In this document: positions 1 to 7,492 of the stretch, in pieces
Layout of the letters: the number at the start of each line of letters is the position of its first letter
Numbering within the stretch: position 1 is the first letter of the stretch
NCBI GenBank assembly: GCA_003647375.1
Contig: QMMS01000048.1
Location: 1 to 20,056, forward strand
DNA length: 20,056 nt
DNA from: Deltaproteobacteria bacterium
GTDB taxonomy: Bacteria; Desulfobacterota; Desulfobacteria; Desulfobacterales; B30-G6
Direction: 5' to 3'
Made by a program: the position numbers and the translations under genes
The notes under the pieces: model-generated
What the model saw: the letters and a program-made list of their open reading frames with translations, nothing else
Told to the model about the DNA's origin: nothing
Databases searched by the model: none

Positions 1-871
1 GCCTGTGTCCGTATAGCATGTCAAAATCCACGAGATTGGCAAAAATCATTCCTTTCCCATCCCTATGGCGTTGCATGGCTTCGCAGGTCATCTCTATTCC
101 ATGCAGGTTATTATTGGTATGTACTTCTTCAGTGAGTCCCCTGTGTCCGAAAATGTCGCCGATTTTACCGATACCGACAGTATCAAATCCCGTCCTGTAC
201 AGGATGTCCAGAAGTGTTTCAGCAGGGGGTTCAATGGAAAAATCTTTTCGTTGGCTGTTTTTTCTTTCAAAATGCCCTGGTTTGCCTTTAAAAGGTCTTG
301 CAATCACCCTTGCGACCGAATGTGGACCCGTTAAAATATTTCTGGCAATCCAACAATATTCATAGAGGGTTTCCGACGAGACAATCGATTCATGGGCAGC
401 GATCTGGAATACGGAGTCGGCCGATGTGTAAACAATTGGGCAACCCGTCTCAAGGTGGTGTTGCCCCAATTCTTCCAGGATCAGTGTGCCGGATCTCGGG
501 TAATTTCCTAAAGTTTTGCGCCCGATCCTTTTTTCAAAGGTTTGAATGAGATCCAATGGAAACCCGTCCGGATAGGTCGGGAATGCTTCTCTTGAAACAA
601 TTCCTGCAATCTCCCAGTGTCCGGAAGTTGTGTCCTTGTTAAAGGATTGTTCCGCCATCTTGCCGTAAGCACCTAAAACAGGTTTGGGATCACATCCCAC
701 GGGGACAATTTGCCCCATCCCGAGAGAGCATAGGTTGGGAATTTTCAGCCCACCACGATGTGCGTATATGTGCGGCAACGTAGCGGCTCCCGCATCGTTG
801 AATGCGACTGCATCGGGAAGAGCGCCCACGCCGAGGCTGTCCAGAATGATAAGTATGACTCGGTCAATCAT
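1..871 (-). CDS. deoB: Phosphopentomutase, N-terminal 290 residues (runs off the window)
   Basis: Interconverts ribose 1-phosphate or deoxyribose 1-phosphate with the 5-phosphates, linking nucleoside salvage to the pentose phosphate pathway; a cytosolic, Mn-dependent alkaline-phosphatase-superfamily enzyme. The frame read from 871 downwards begins MIDRVILIILDSLGVGALPD, the metal-binding N-terminus of the family. It continues with DTTSGHWEI (the phosphorylated Thr region), a cap domain, and finally NLVDFDMLYGHR, the last metal-binding stretch. It stays open to base 1; the family is about 390-400 residues, so roughly 100 residues are missing. The ATG at 871 fits the family start. The ribosome site is weak (CTGGA). 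A possible minus promoter is TTGACC (904-909) with AATAAT (880-885), spacing 18, which would give almost no leader. Identity is seen directly from motifs and is very secure. Confidence 0.95.
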   Translation of the reverse strand, partial: MIDRVILIILDSLGVGALPDAVAFNDAGAATLPHIYAHRGGLKIPNLCSLGMGQIVPVGCDPKPVLGAYGKMAEQSFNKDTTSGHWEIAGIVSREAFPTYPDGFPLDLIQTFEKRIGRKTLGNYPRSGTLILEELGQHHLETGCPIVYTSADSVFQIAAHESIVSSETLYEYCWIARNILTGPHSVARVIARPFKGKPGHFERKNSQRKDFSIEPPAETLLDILYRTGFDTVGIGKIGDIFGHRGLTEEVHTNNNLHGIEMTCEAMQRHRDGKGMIFANLVDFDMLYGHR

Positions 872-919
872 TTCCAGGTATTATTATTTTAATTGGGCAT
901 ACCGGTCAAGAGTATCCTC

Positions 920-944
920 AATAAAATCGTTTCACGATTTTATT
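920..944. repeat. 25-nt perfect hairpin, copy A
   Basis: Arms AATAAAATCG and CGATTTTATT around the loop TTTCA, a perfect 10-bp stem. An identical 25-nt copy lies at 2137-2161 directly behind a stop codon. Here it lies upstream of deoB and of the phosphatase gene, not behind any gene, so a terminator role is less obvious. It could be a dispersed repeat or the relic terminator of a lost gene. Confidence 0.8.
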
Positions 945-960
945 TGACGCGACGTTGTCG

Positions 961-1117
961 CTAATTAGTGTCCATCCACGGATGAGAGATTTTGCGTGAG
1001 TTCAAGGCGAGCGTCAGATTTGAACCGCAGGAATAGCTGGCTATTTTGAGGGTTCAAATCATGACGCTCAACGCAGAAATCGCGCGAAAAAGCCATTTGT
1101 GGATGGGCACTAGTTAG
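961..1117. repeat. 157-bp long imperfect palindrome (dispersed repeat, full copy)
   Basis: The outer ends are inverted copies: CTAATTAGTGTCCATCCAC at 961-979 against GTGGATGGGCACTAGTTAG at 1099-1117. Inner arms GAGCGTCA...GATTTGAACC and GGTTCAAATC..TGACGCTC also pair, and the centre is AATAGC-TG-GCTATT. The right 101 nt (1017-1117) align without gaps to 9455-9555 at roughly 78 % identity, so this is a repeat family. It has no coding capacity. It resembles a non-autonomous, MITE-like or REP-like element; which of these is inference. Confidence 0.8.
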
Positions 1118-1149
1118 CCGGGGGCATCCAGTACCTTCCTGGATAGCGC

Positions 1150-1194
1150 TAAAGCTTCACTTCGTACCCCGCCTGCGCGGGAATGACAGCTTTA
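1150..1194. repeat. Two-tier hairpin with GC core
   Basis: Outer arms TAAAGCT (1150-1156) and AGCTTTA (1188-1194) enclose an inner stem CCCGC/GCGGG (1168-1181, loop CTGC). The core CCCGCCTGCGCGGGAATGAC is a wording common in REP-like intergenic repeats of proteobacteria. With the 157-bp element it fills the gap between deoB and the phosphatase gene, where I see no coding sequence. Confidence 0.55.
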
Positions 1195-1226
1195 AGGTAT
1201 TTAATTGCCGGAGTAATAAATTTAAC

Positions 1227-1256
1227 TTGATATCGAACAGACATACAATTTATATT
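1227..1256 (+). promoter_or_regulatory. Putative sigma-70 promoter of the acid phosphatase gene
   Basis: TTGATA (1227-1232), an 18-nt spacer, then TATATT (1251-1256). The predicted transcript starts near 1263, about 30 nt before the ATG at 1293 and just ahead of the GGAGG at 1281. Confidence 0.5.
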
Positions 1257-1292
1257 GCTATTATCACTATTACCCAAAAAGGAGGCAACCCT

Positions 1293-2138
1293 ATGGAAAA
1301 AATTAAAAAACAGTTAAGCGTGCTTGCCATCATTTTCATTGCAGTCAGCGTGCTGAGTATCGCGGGACCATTTACAACCAACAGTATCGCGGACAGTCAT
1401 TACACCACAAAAGATCTGAACGAACAGCTCGTCATGGCGACCCTTTGGGTCCAGACCTCGGCTGAATTCAGGGCCTTGTGCTATCAGGCTTTTAACCTTG
1501 CCAAGATGAATCTTGATGCGTTTCTGAGTTCGTATTCCGGATCCAAAAAGGTCGCCATCAGCGTCGATGTGGATGAAACCCTCATCGACAACTCGTTATA
1601 TGAAGCTTTTCTTATCGGTAATGATTTTGGTTATTCATCCAAAACATGGGGACCCTGGCAATCGTCCGGTCTGGCAACCCCCTATCCCGGTTCTATTGAG
1701 TTTCTGAATTATGCCAGGCTAAGGGGCGTGGAAGTCTTTTACATCACCAATATAAAAATGAAATATTATGAGCCTGCCGGTAAAAAACTCAAAGCCATGG
1801 GATACCCATTTATCGACAAGAAACATCTGCTGTTCAGAACCGACACCAGCGACAAACAACCCCGCCGGGGTAGTGTGGAAAAAGACTATGTAATCGCTCT
1901 TTTCCTGGGCGACAATCTGAATGATTTCCTCAGCGTTTTTCGCAAGAAACCCATTGATGTGCGATCTGCCGAGGTCGATAAAATCAGGGAAGAATGGGGC
2001 AAGCGGTTTATCGTATTTCCAAATCCCATGTATGGCGACTGGGAAGGCGCGGTATACAAAGGCAATTGGGGTGCAAGCGCGGCAGAGAAAGACCAGATGC
2101 GGAAGGATCATCTCCAGCGCTGGGATTACCAACCATAA
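1293..2138 (+). CDS. Exported HAD-family acid phosphatase / 5'-nucleotidase, e(P4) type
   Basis: Likely removes phosphate from nucleotides or other monophosphates outside the cytoplasm. The 281 residues start at ATG 1293, chosen because GGAGG (1281-1285) sits 7 nt upstream; an in-frame TTG at 1227 lies in the probable promoter. Residues 1-34 form a Sec signal peptide (lysines, then a hydrophobic run to about residue 24). HAD motif I is VDVDETLID, with D92 as nucleophile and D94. Motif II is FYITN (T152), the motif III lysine is K188 in DKQPRR, and motif IV is LGDNLNDF (D207, D211). This matches the e(P4)/class B-C group closely. Family founders are lipoproteins, but no lipobox cysteine is present, so it is probably periplasmic or held by an uncleaved signal. 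The substrate is not readable from sequence. A hairpin follows the stop immediately. Confidence 0.88.
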   Translation: MEKIKKQLSVLAIIFIAVSVLSIAGPFTTNSIADSHYTTKDLNEQLVMATLWVQTSAEFRALCYQAFNLAKMNLDAFLSSYSGSKKVAISVDVDETLIDNSLYEAFLIGNDFGYSSKTWGPWQSSGLATPYPGSIEFLNYARLRGVEVFYITNIKMKYYEPAGKKLKAMGYPFIDKKHLLFRTDTSDKQPRRGSVEKDYVIALFLGDNLNDFLSVFRKKPIDVRSAEVDKIREEWGKRFIVFPNPMYGDWEGAVYKGNWGASAAEKDQMRKDHLQRWDYQP

Positions 2139-2161
2139 TAAAATCGTTTCACGATTTTATT
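2137..2161. terminator. Hairpin behind the phosphatase stop, probably bidirectional terminator
   Basis: Perfect 10-bp stem AATAAAATCG / CGATTTTATT with loop TTTCA. It overlaps the TAA of the phosphatase gene and is 15 nt past the stop of the convergent phosphorylase gene. The A-rich and U-rich arms give a short U run in both directions. It is identical to 920-944. Confidence 0.6.
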
Positions 2162-2176
2162 ATTTTGAGATGACTT

Positions 2177-3046
2177 CTAATGCGGGAGGTATTTATTTAC
2201 TATAATACCGAGTTTCCTGCGTGTTTCCTTTGGTATGACATTAGCATCCGTCATGATGGCCTTTTCCAATGCCGTGGCACATAGACAGTCTCTTTTCTCC
2301 GGTATCTTCGGCACGATATTTTGAATAATCCTTTTTGCATGCGAAATATTTTTATTGAGATTCTGTAGCACTGTTTCCACCGTCACTTCGGATTCATCTT
2401 CGTGCCAGCAGTCATAGTCGGTAACCAGGGCCAAGGCTGCGTAACAGATTTCAGCCTCCCGCGACAGCTTTGCTTCCTGGAGGCTTGTCATACCGATGAT
2501 GTCCATTCCCCACCGACGATACAAATTCGACTCCGCCCGGGTGGAAAAGGCCGGTCCCTCAATGCATATGAGGATCCCGCCTTTGTGCGTTTTGGCACCT
2601 GTTTCGACAGCTGTCTCATGAAGCAATGAGGCAAGATCAGGACATATTGGTTGTGCAAAGGCAATGTGGGCAACCAGTCCATCGCCGAAAAAGGTACTTT
2701 TTCGGTTTCTGGTTCGATCAAAAAATTGATCGGGGATAACGATATCGAGAGGATGAATATCTTCTTTCAGGCTACCCACGGCGGTGACGGATATGATGTG
2801 TGAGGCCCCCATTTGCTTGAATCCATAAACATTTGCCCTGAAATTGATCTCCGACGGCGTGAGTTTGTGCCCCTGACCATGCCTGGGCAAAAAAGCGACC
2901 CGGACACCTCCCAGCGTGCCGACAACATATGCATCCGACGGATGTCCAAAGGGTGTGTCGAGGGTTACAGTGGTAACATTGGATAGTTCTTCCATGTTGT
3001 AAAGACCACTGCCGCCGATAATACCGATTCGGATCTTCTCGTTCAT
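2177..3046 (-). CDS. mtnP: S-methyl-5'-thioadenosine phosphorylase (MTAP family)
   Basis: Splits methylthioadenosine with phosphate into adenine and methylthioribose 1-phosphate, recycling the by-product of polyamine and SAM metabolism; cytosolic. The 289 residues are usual for the family. Visible motifs are GIIGGSGLY (8-16, phosphate loop), LPRHGQGH (53-60), EGPAFSTRAE (163-172), IGMTSLQEAKLSREAEICYA (184-203) and TDYDCWHE (209-216). In the last motif the two Asp (210, 212) recognise the 6-amino purine, which favours adenosine over inosine-type substrates. The usual MTN/TxPEA wording is SLQEA here, a small change. A methylthioinosine-specific relative cannot be fully excluded. The ATG at 3046 has AAGGAT about 5-10 nt upstream. 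It is convergent with the phosphatase gene and divergent from the acetyltransferase gene. Confidence 0.92.
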   Translation of the reverse strand: MNEKIRIGIIGGSGLYNMEELSNVTTVTLDTPFGHPSDAYVVGTLGGVRVAFLPRHGQGHKLTPSEINFRANVYGFKQMGASHIISVTAVGSLKEDIHPLDIVIPDQFFDRTRNRKSTFFGDGLVAHIAFAQPICPDLASLLHETAVETGAKTHKGGILICIEGPAFSTRAESNLYRRWGMDIIGMTSLQEAKLSREAEICYAALALVTDYDCWHEDESEVTVETVLQNLNKNISHAKRIIQNIVPKIPEKRDCLCATALEKAIMTDANVIPKETRRKLGIIVNKYLPH

Positions 3047-3071
3047 GGGGATCCTTTTGGGAGGTTAACTG

Positions 3072-3100
3072 TTGACATACCAGGGACTTTGAAATTTAAA
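3072..3100 (+). promoter_or_regulatory. Putative promoter of the CatA-like gene
   Basis: TTGACA (3072-3077, perfect -35), a 17-nt spacer, TTTAAA (3095-3100). The start point would be near 3107, giving a leader of about 40 nt with the ribosome site at 3131-3136. It may drive the three-gene run through 5396. Confidence 0.55.
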
Positions 3101-3147
3101 TATGTAACCATACACCATCAAAACGTGTCAAAGGAGCAAACAGTATC

Positions 3148-3783
3148 ATGAATGTCATTGATATGGCAACCTGGCCCAGAAAAAGCCAGTTCGAATTTTT
3201 TAAGCAACTTTCGGCGCCCCATTTCAGCATCACCTCAAGCGTAAATGTTACGAATATAGTAGAGTGGCGGAAATCGGAGGAAATCTCACTATTCAATGCC
3301 GTTCTCTACTGTATCATGACGGCTGCCAATGCTGTCCCGGAACTGCGGTTGAGATTCCGCAAAGACACCATCATCGAACACGATGTGGTCCACGCCTCCC
3401 CGACAGTACCCATCGATGGTGATCGGTTCGCTTTTTGCCGTATCGAATATGTACCAGAGTGGGATGCGTTCAACACAAATTGTGTGGACGCCCTGGAAAA
3501 AGCAAAAATGCAGAACGAGCTACGGGAGCACATCGACAACTCAGATGAATGGATTTTTTTGAGCTGTCTGCCCTGGTTGAACTTCACGGCCTTGACCAAC
3601 CCCAATAACGGACCGAATGACTGTATTCCAAGAATATCATGGGGAAAGCTGGATGGCCAAGGATCCAACTGGATGATACCCGTGAGTCTCCAGGTCCATC
3701 ATGCACTGGTGGATGGTGTTCATGTGGGGAAGTTTTACGAAGCCCTGGCGGAGAACATAGCAACCGGTTTAAACAAGCAATAG
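3148..3783 (+). CDS. Chloramphenicol-acetyltransferase-like (CatA family) acyltransferase
   Basis: A 211-residue, single-domain protein of the trimeric CAT fold, which transfers acetyl from acetyl-CoA to a hydroxyl. Visible are the N-terminal WPRKSQFEFF, matching the W-x-R-x-x-x-FEFF opening of CatA proteins, and QVHHALVDGVHVG at 182-194 with the catalytic HHxxxDG (H184, H185, D189). Length matches the family (about 210-220). The ATG at 3148 has AAGGAG 11 nt upstream. Chromosomal CatA-like proteins in environmental bacteria often lack proven resistance activity, so the substrate is left open. It is followed 49 nt later by the NusG_II-domain gene on the same strand, possibly the same transcript. 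Confidence 0.85.
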   Translation: MNVIDMATWPRKSQFEFFKQLSAPHFSITSSVNVTNIVEWRKSEEISLFNAVLYCIMTAANAVPELRLRFRKDTIIEHDVVHASPTVPIDGDRFAFCRIEYVPEWDAFNTNCVDALEKAKMQNELREHIDNSDEWIFLSCLPWLNFTALTNPNNGPNDCIPRISWGKLDGQGSNWMIPVSLQVHHALVDGVHVGKFYEALAENIATGLNKQ

Positions 3784-3832
3784 CTCCGCATTACTAATTT
3801 CGAATCCTTACAAGTTGTGCTATATCAGTCCA

Positions 3833-4228
3833 ATGGATTCAGCTGAAAACATTAAAAAAAAAACCGATCTGTCGTATATTGATATTCTGATCGCCGTATC
3901 CATCGTACTGTTCGGACTCTATTGGCTGATGATGCGTGATTTTAATGGTGCAACTGACAAAACAGTGGTTATTTACAAAGACGATGATGTCATATGGACA
4001 CTCCCCATGCAGAAAGATCGGATCATTCAGCTGGAACCGTTCGGCGTCTCTATGGTAGTGGAAATTCGCGACCAAAAAGTCCGAGTATTGTCATCTTCAT
4101 GCCAACAGCAGATATGTGTTCGCAAAGGCTGGACCGGGCAAGTTCATAATCCCATTATTTGCATACCTAATAAAATCACTATCGACGTAACAGGAGCTGA
4201 TCCCGGATATGATGCCATCACCCGCTGA
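3833..4228 (+). CDS. NusG domain II-containing membrane-anchored protein (EetA-like)
   Basis: A 131-residue protein with a short charged N-terminus, one membrane segment (about 14-34, YIDILIAVSIVLFGLYWLMM) and a small extracytoplasmic domain. The domain matches the NusG_II fold: SSSCQQQICVRKGW then IICIPNKITIDV, giving C90, C95 and C110. This cysteine-containing pattern is typical of the stand-alone NusG_II proteins found beside Gx transporter genes. As far as I recall, EetA of the Listeria flavin-dependent electron-transfer locus is of this kind. I chose ATG 3833; an in-frame TTG at 3815 would add six residues, and neither has a clear ribosome site. The 3' end overlaps the next gene by 20 nt, implying translational coupling and a joint role. 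The biochemical function is not established from sequence. Confidence 0.8.
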   Translation: MDSAENIKKKTDLSYIDILIAVSIVLFGLYWLMMRDFNGATDKTVVIYKDDDVIWTLPMQKDRIIQLEPFGVSMVVEIRDQKVRVLSSSCQQQICVRKGWTGQVHNPIICIPNKITIDVTGADPGYDAITR

Positions 4229-5396
4229 CAGGATTTACAGATCGGGGCAAATTCCTATTTTCATTGCCTGTGCATCCATACTTCAGATCTCGGAATCCTT
4301 GCTACCCCATCCTATCCCAGGACTCAGATTTGGATTGGCCAATATCGTTTCCCTCATTGTTTTAATCCAGTATGGATTCAAACCCGCTCTAACTGTAACG
4401 TTGCTGCGATCCGTGGTCAGTTCATTTATTATGGGAACATTTCTATCACCGGGATTCATATTGAGTTTCGCTGCCGGGTGCGCAAGTATTTCAGCTGCAG
4501 GTCTACTGAGTTTGATCTCAGCCAGACACCCGTTTTTCAGGATAAGTCCGATCGGTCTGAGCATTGCAGGTGCATTCATCCATAACATGGTTCAGATCTA
4601 TCTTGCCTATCTGATACTTTTCAATCATCCCGGAATCTTTTTTCTCATTCCCTGGCTTGCATTTGGGTCTGTCATATTAGGTGGTTTTTCCGGGTTCATT
4701 ACCGCTGGAATCATAAAACAGTTGCGCCAGAAAACAAAAGCCGTATCTGTTGCGATTCATCCAGAGCCTGCATATAAGAACAATATCTACCAGCATACAA
4801 ATTCCTGGTTGCACAAATGTTCCCCTGAAATAAAGATTTCATTTGTTCTGATTATAACCGCAGTGACCGTTTTGTTTGAAAATCTGATACTATATAGCCT
4901 CCTGGCTACAACCATCCTGATCCTTATTCCAACGGCAAAGCTCCAGTATAACACCACCTTTCATGTCTTAAGAAAGTTATGGGTCATCATTCTGAGTGCT
5001 TTTATCCTGCCCCTATATTTCAATCCGGGCAGTCGTGTTTTCATTAAAACGGAACTGATTTCCATCCACCAGGAGGCATTGATCACCGGATGTATTTTCA
5101 GCGCGAGAATCATCATTCTTGCCCTGTTATCCTCAATAGTGGCCCAGACGACCCATACAAAGGCATTTACCAACGGGATACGGACCTTTATCAAACCGCT
5201 TGATCGTATGGGCGCAAATAGCAGTTATATCGCTCAAACCATTTCCTCCTCATTAACGGCCCTCCCTGAAGTATGGCATGAAATAAGATCGGTGATTGCA
5301 TCGCTTTTAAAGGGGAAAAACAGAGATCTAAAAACGCTGAAGACAGCCGTAACAGAGTTGTTCGTATATTTGTTTTCAAAAAACGACAGGCTATAG
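4209..5396 (+). CDS. Fused Gx transporter domain + EcfT-type transmembrane domain
   Basis: A 395-residue polytopic membrane protein in two parts. Residues about 12-170 match the Gx transporter family (also called heptaprenyl diphosphate synthase component I). They show PGLRFGLANIVSLIVL (37-52), LLRSVVSSFIMGTFLSPGF (65-83) and IHNMVQIYLAYL (124-135), resembling an ECF substrate-binding component. After a polar linker (about 171-207), residues about 208-375 look like the EcfT/CbiQ coupling subunit, with AQTTHTKAFTNGIRTFIKPLD as its TTxxxxxxxxxxxxxPL signature. The two parts are usually separate genes. No ATPase gene (EcfA) is in the window, so ATPases must come from elsewhere if it is an energised transporter. 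Adjacent ATGs at 4209 and 4212 make the exact start ambiguous. With the NusG_II protein this resembles EetA plus EetB-FmnA, which suggests flavin or quinone-related trafficking. Confidence 0.82.
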   Translation: MMPSPADRIYRSGQIPIFIACASILQISESLLPHPIPGLRFGLANIVSLIVLIQYGFKPALTVTLLRSVVSSFIMGTFLSPGFILSFAAGCASISAAGLLSLISARHPFFRISPIGLSIAGAFIHNMVQIYLAYLILFNHPGIFFLIPWLAFGSVILGGFSGFITAGIIKQLRQKTKAVSVAIHPEPAYKNNIYQHTNSWLHKCSPEIKISFVLIITAVTVLFENLILYSLLATTILILIPTAKLQYNTTFHVLRKLWVIILSAFILPLYFNPGSRVFIKTELISIHQEALITGCIFSARIIILALLSSIVAQTTHTKAFTNGIRTFIKPLDRMGANSSYIAQTISSSLTALPEVWHEIRSVIASLLKGKNRDLKTLKTAVTELFVYLFSKNDRL

Positions 5397-5403
5397 TAGA
5401 TAC

Positions 5404-5421
5404 CCGGGTCCAAAGAGCCCG
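5404..5421. terminator. Weak GC hairpin behind the Gx-EcfT gene
   Basis: CCGGG/CCCGG around a TCCAAAGAG loop just behind the plus-strand stop, with no clear U run after it. A possible weak or attenuated terminator. Confidence 0.25.
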
Positions 5422-5478
5422 GCACTGATTCAACCCTATAAGAGTTAACGTTATGCACATTCAGCGTGTGATAAATTC

Positions 5479-5635
5479 TAAATCCGAATATCGAAATACG
5501 AAACAAATCCAAATATCAAATGCTCAAATGATTTAAACATAGCTTGAACTTCTATCTCCAAGGTCTTGTTTTGATCATTCGAATTTGGATCTTTAGATAT
5601 TGTTTAGGATTTCGAATTTCGTGCTTCGGATTTAA
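5479..5635. repeat. About 157-bp imperfect inverted-repeat element (TTCGAA-rich)
   Basis: The left arm begins AAATCCGAATATCGAAATAC at 5480. The right arm (to 5634) read in reverse complement begins AAATCCGAAGCACGAAATTC, and both arms continue with matching AAACAA..AATATC wording. The whole stretch can fold as one long imperfect hairpin. This AAATCCGAA/ATTCGAA-rich repeat type recurs in deltaproteobacterial intergenic DNA in my recollection. It fills most of the 368-nt convergent gap 5397-5764, in which I see no gene. Confidence 0.6.
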
Positions 5636-5669
5636 GTAACTACCAACATCGGCATAGCCAAATATCTCT

Positions 5670-5694
5670 GACCTGGCCCAAAGGACCAGGTTTT
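5670..5694 (+). terminator. Probable terminator (GACCTGG hairpin + U run)
   Basis: ACCTGG (5671-5676) pairs with CCAGGT (5686-5691) over a 9-nt loop, followed by TTT. It would stop plus-strand transcription from the Gx-EcfT gene before it enters the convergent nucleotidase gene. Confidence 0.5.
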
Positions 5695-5764
5695 AAATGA
5701 CGGAATAAAAAAGCCTGTCGTTGGAAGTTTGCAGTTCAGTCGCTGACTTCCGGTTATGAACCGA

Positions 5765-7366
5765 TTATTTTATTGTGATCCTGTCATGTGTTTGCGGTGA
5801 AATCGCCCTGTTTAGATGGGACACATACTCGATAAATGCATCCCGTTGCATCATGGATGAGTCATAAAAATCCGACCTTTTTTTAAAGACTTTGTATCCG
5901 TCACCACCTGCGGCAAGGTAGGAGTTCAGGGCAATTTTATAGGTTTTTGCAGGATCAACCGGGCGATTGCCGATGAGCAGGTTCTCTACTTTGCCGGATG
6001 CCGTATTGATGGTGAAAGACACCCCTTCGGATACCTGAGGCATTGAACCGTGACCGATATTTTTTGGTGTCTGGTCAAAAAGCGCAATAACATCAGAACC
6101 TTTCAATGAAACCACACAGATGGAATTGTCGAATGGCAGAACTTCATAAATGGTTTTTTTCTTGATTTCCCCAGAGCCCAGTGTGGCACGAATACCACCC
6201 CCGTTCTGGAAGGCAAAATCAATATCAAAACCCATCTTTTTCATGTACCAAAGCTGTGAATCAGAAACAATGTCACCCAATGCGGTTTCCTGCTTTCGGG
6301 TCTCGTCATTAATAAAAGCGCCATCTGCAGACCCGATAACTTCACTTAGAACCGCTTCGACCTTATCATTATAAGGTTTAAGAATCGCCTGTAGTGCCGG
6401 GTCACCCTTTATTTCCTTATCGACAAAATGGTAATATTTTTTCCCGTCCTTTTTCTCCCGCCGTTTCACATTAACGGGAACGGAAGACCAGTCAAGACCA
6501 ATCACTTCACCATTTTTAAATTTGAGCACTGCCTTACCAACGTAAAGCCCCCAGCACTTTGCCTGAACGATAGCAACCTTGTTGCCGGTAACTGTATTGA
6601 CCACCATTACCGGATCTTCAAGTTTCGTATGTGAGTGGCCGTCGACCACGAGGGCAAGCCCGGGTACTTGTGCAGCAAGTCGTTTCGATCCCATGCCGGC
6701 ATCGTCATAAATCCCCATATGAACAAGGGCGATAACGATATCCGCTTTTTTCTTCAATTCAGGAACCAACGCCGAAGCGACCTTGACTTCATCTTCAAAT
6801 GTAATTCCCTTAATATTGGCAGGATTACCGGTGATGGCTGTTCGGGCTGTTACAAGTCCAAGAATCGCAACTCTAAAGCCTTGATATTCTTTAATGATAT
6901 AAGGTTTTACATTCTTGAGGTATTTGCCGTTTCTTTTTGCATTGGCACATAGCCATGGAAACTCGGATGCCTTTATTTGCGTCTGCATATCATCCATGTT
7001 CAGATCAAACTCATGATTGCCGACGGCAAGGGCATCATATTTTATGTAATTGTACCCCAAAATATCCGGTTGGGCTTTGAAAAAATTCGATTCCGGCCGA
7101 CCTGTATTCAGGTCTCCCGCATCAAGAACCAACACATTGGGGAATTCGCCCCTGATATCGTTCACCAGCGTCGCACGTGCCGGAAGTCCCCCTTGCCCCG
7201 GACTAGGATAATCAAAAAAAGGCAGCGGATGGCCATGATGATCATTCGTATGCAGAACAACTAACGAATTCTCAACAGCACTGGGTTTATAATCTGATAA
7301 ACCTGCACACCCGGCCACTACAAAAACAATGACCAACAGCGATGATAAAAATCGTAATTTTTTCAT
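5765..7366 (-). CDS. Lipoprotein 5'-nucleotidase / bifunctional metallophosphatase (UshA family)
   Basis: Hydrolyses nucleotides (and possibly UDP-sugars or cyclic nucleotides) outside the cytoplasm to free nucleosides and phosphate. Its 533 residues fit the two-domain UshA family. A signal peptide ends in the lipobox VAGC (C20), so it is lipid-anchored. The metallophosphatase domain shows LHTNDHHGH (38-46, D42 and H44), DAGDLNTG (82-89), GNHEFD (116-121) and GHSHTK (about residues 243-248). The C-terminal 5'-nucleotidase domain shows QNGGGIRATLGSG and AAGGDGYKVF, the substrate-binding regions. The ATG at 7366 has AAAGGATC upstream. The gene stands alone. Its stop is followed on its own strand by a small CGGTT/AACCG hairpin (5751-5763). 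Confidence 0.92.
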   Translation of the reverse strand: MKKLRFLSSLLVIVFVVAGCAGLSDYKPSAVENSLVVLHTNDHHGHPLPFFDYPSPGQGGLPARATLVNDIRGEFPNVLVLDAGDLNTGRPESNFFKAQPDILGYNYIKYDALAVGNHEFDLNMDDMQTQIKASEFPWLCANAKRNGKYLKNVKPYIIKEYQGFRVAILGLVTARTAITGNPANIKGITFEDEVKVASALVPELKKKADIVIALVHMGIYDDAGMGSKRLAAQVPGLALVVDGHSHTKLEDPVMVVNTVTGNKVAIVQAKCWGLYVGKAVLKFKNGEVIGLDWSSVPVNVKRREKKDGKKYYHFVDKEIKGDPALQAILKPYNDKVEAVLSEVIGSADGAFINDETRKQETALGDIVSDSQLWYMKKMGFDIDFAFQNGGGIRATLGSGEIKKKTIYEVLPFDNSICVVSLKGSDVIALFDQTPKNIGHGSMPQVSEGVSFTINTASGKVENLLIGNRPVDPAKTYKIALNSYLAAGGDGYKVFKKRSDFYDSSMMQRDAFIEYVSHLNRAISPQTHDRITIK

Positions 7367-7492
7367 TTTTTTGATCCTTTCCCGTGTTTTTTCAATTCTA
7401 CGGATTTATTATACCTAAGTTGAGATATCATCTTTTGATCGATGAAATCAACCGGCTTTATTAACACAATCCATTTCCGTCGAATTCGGGTT

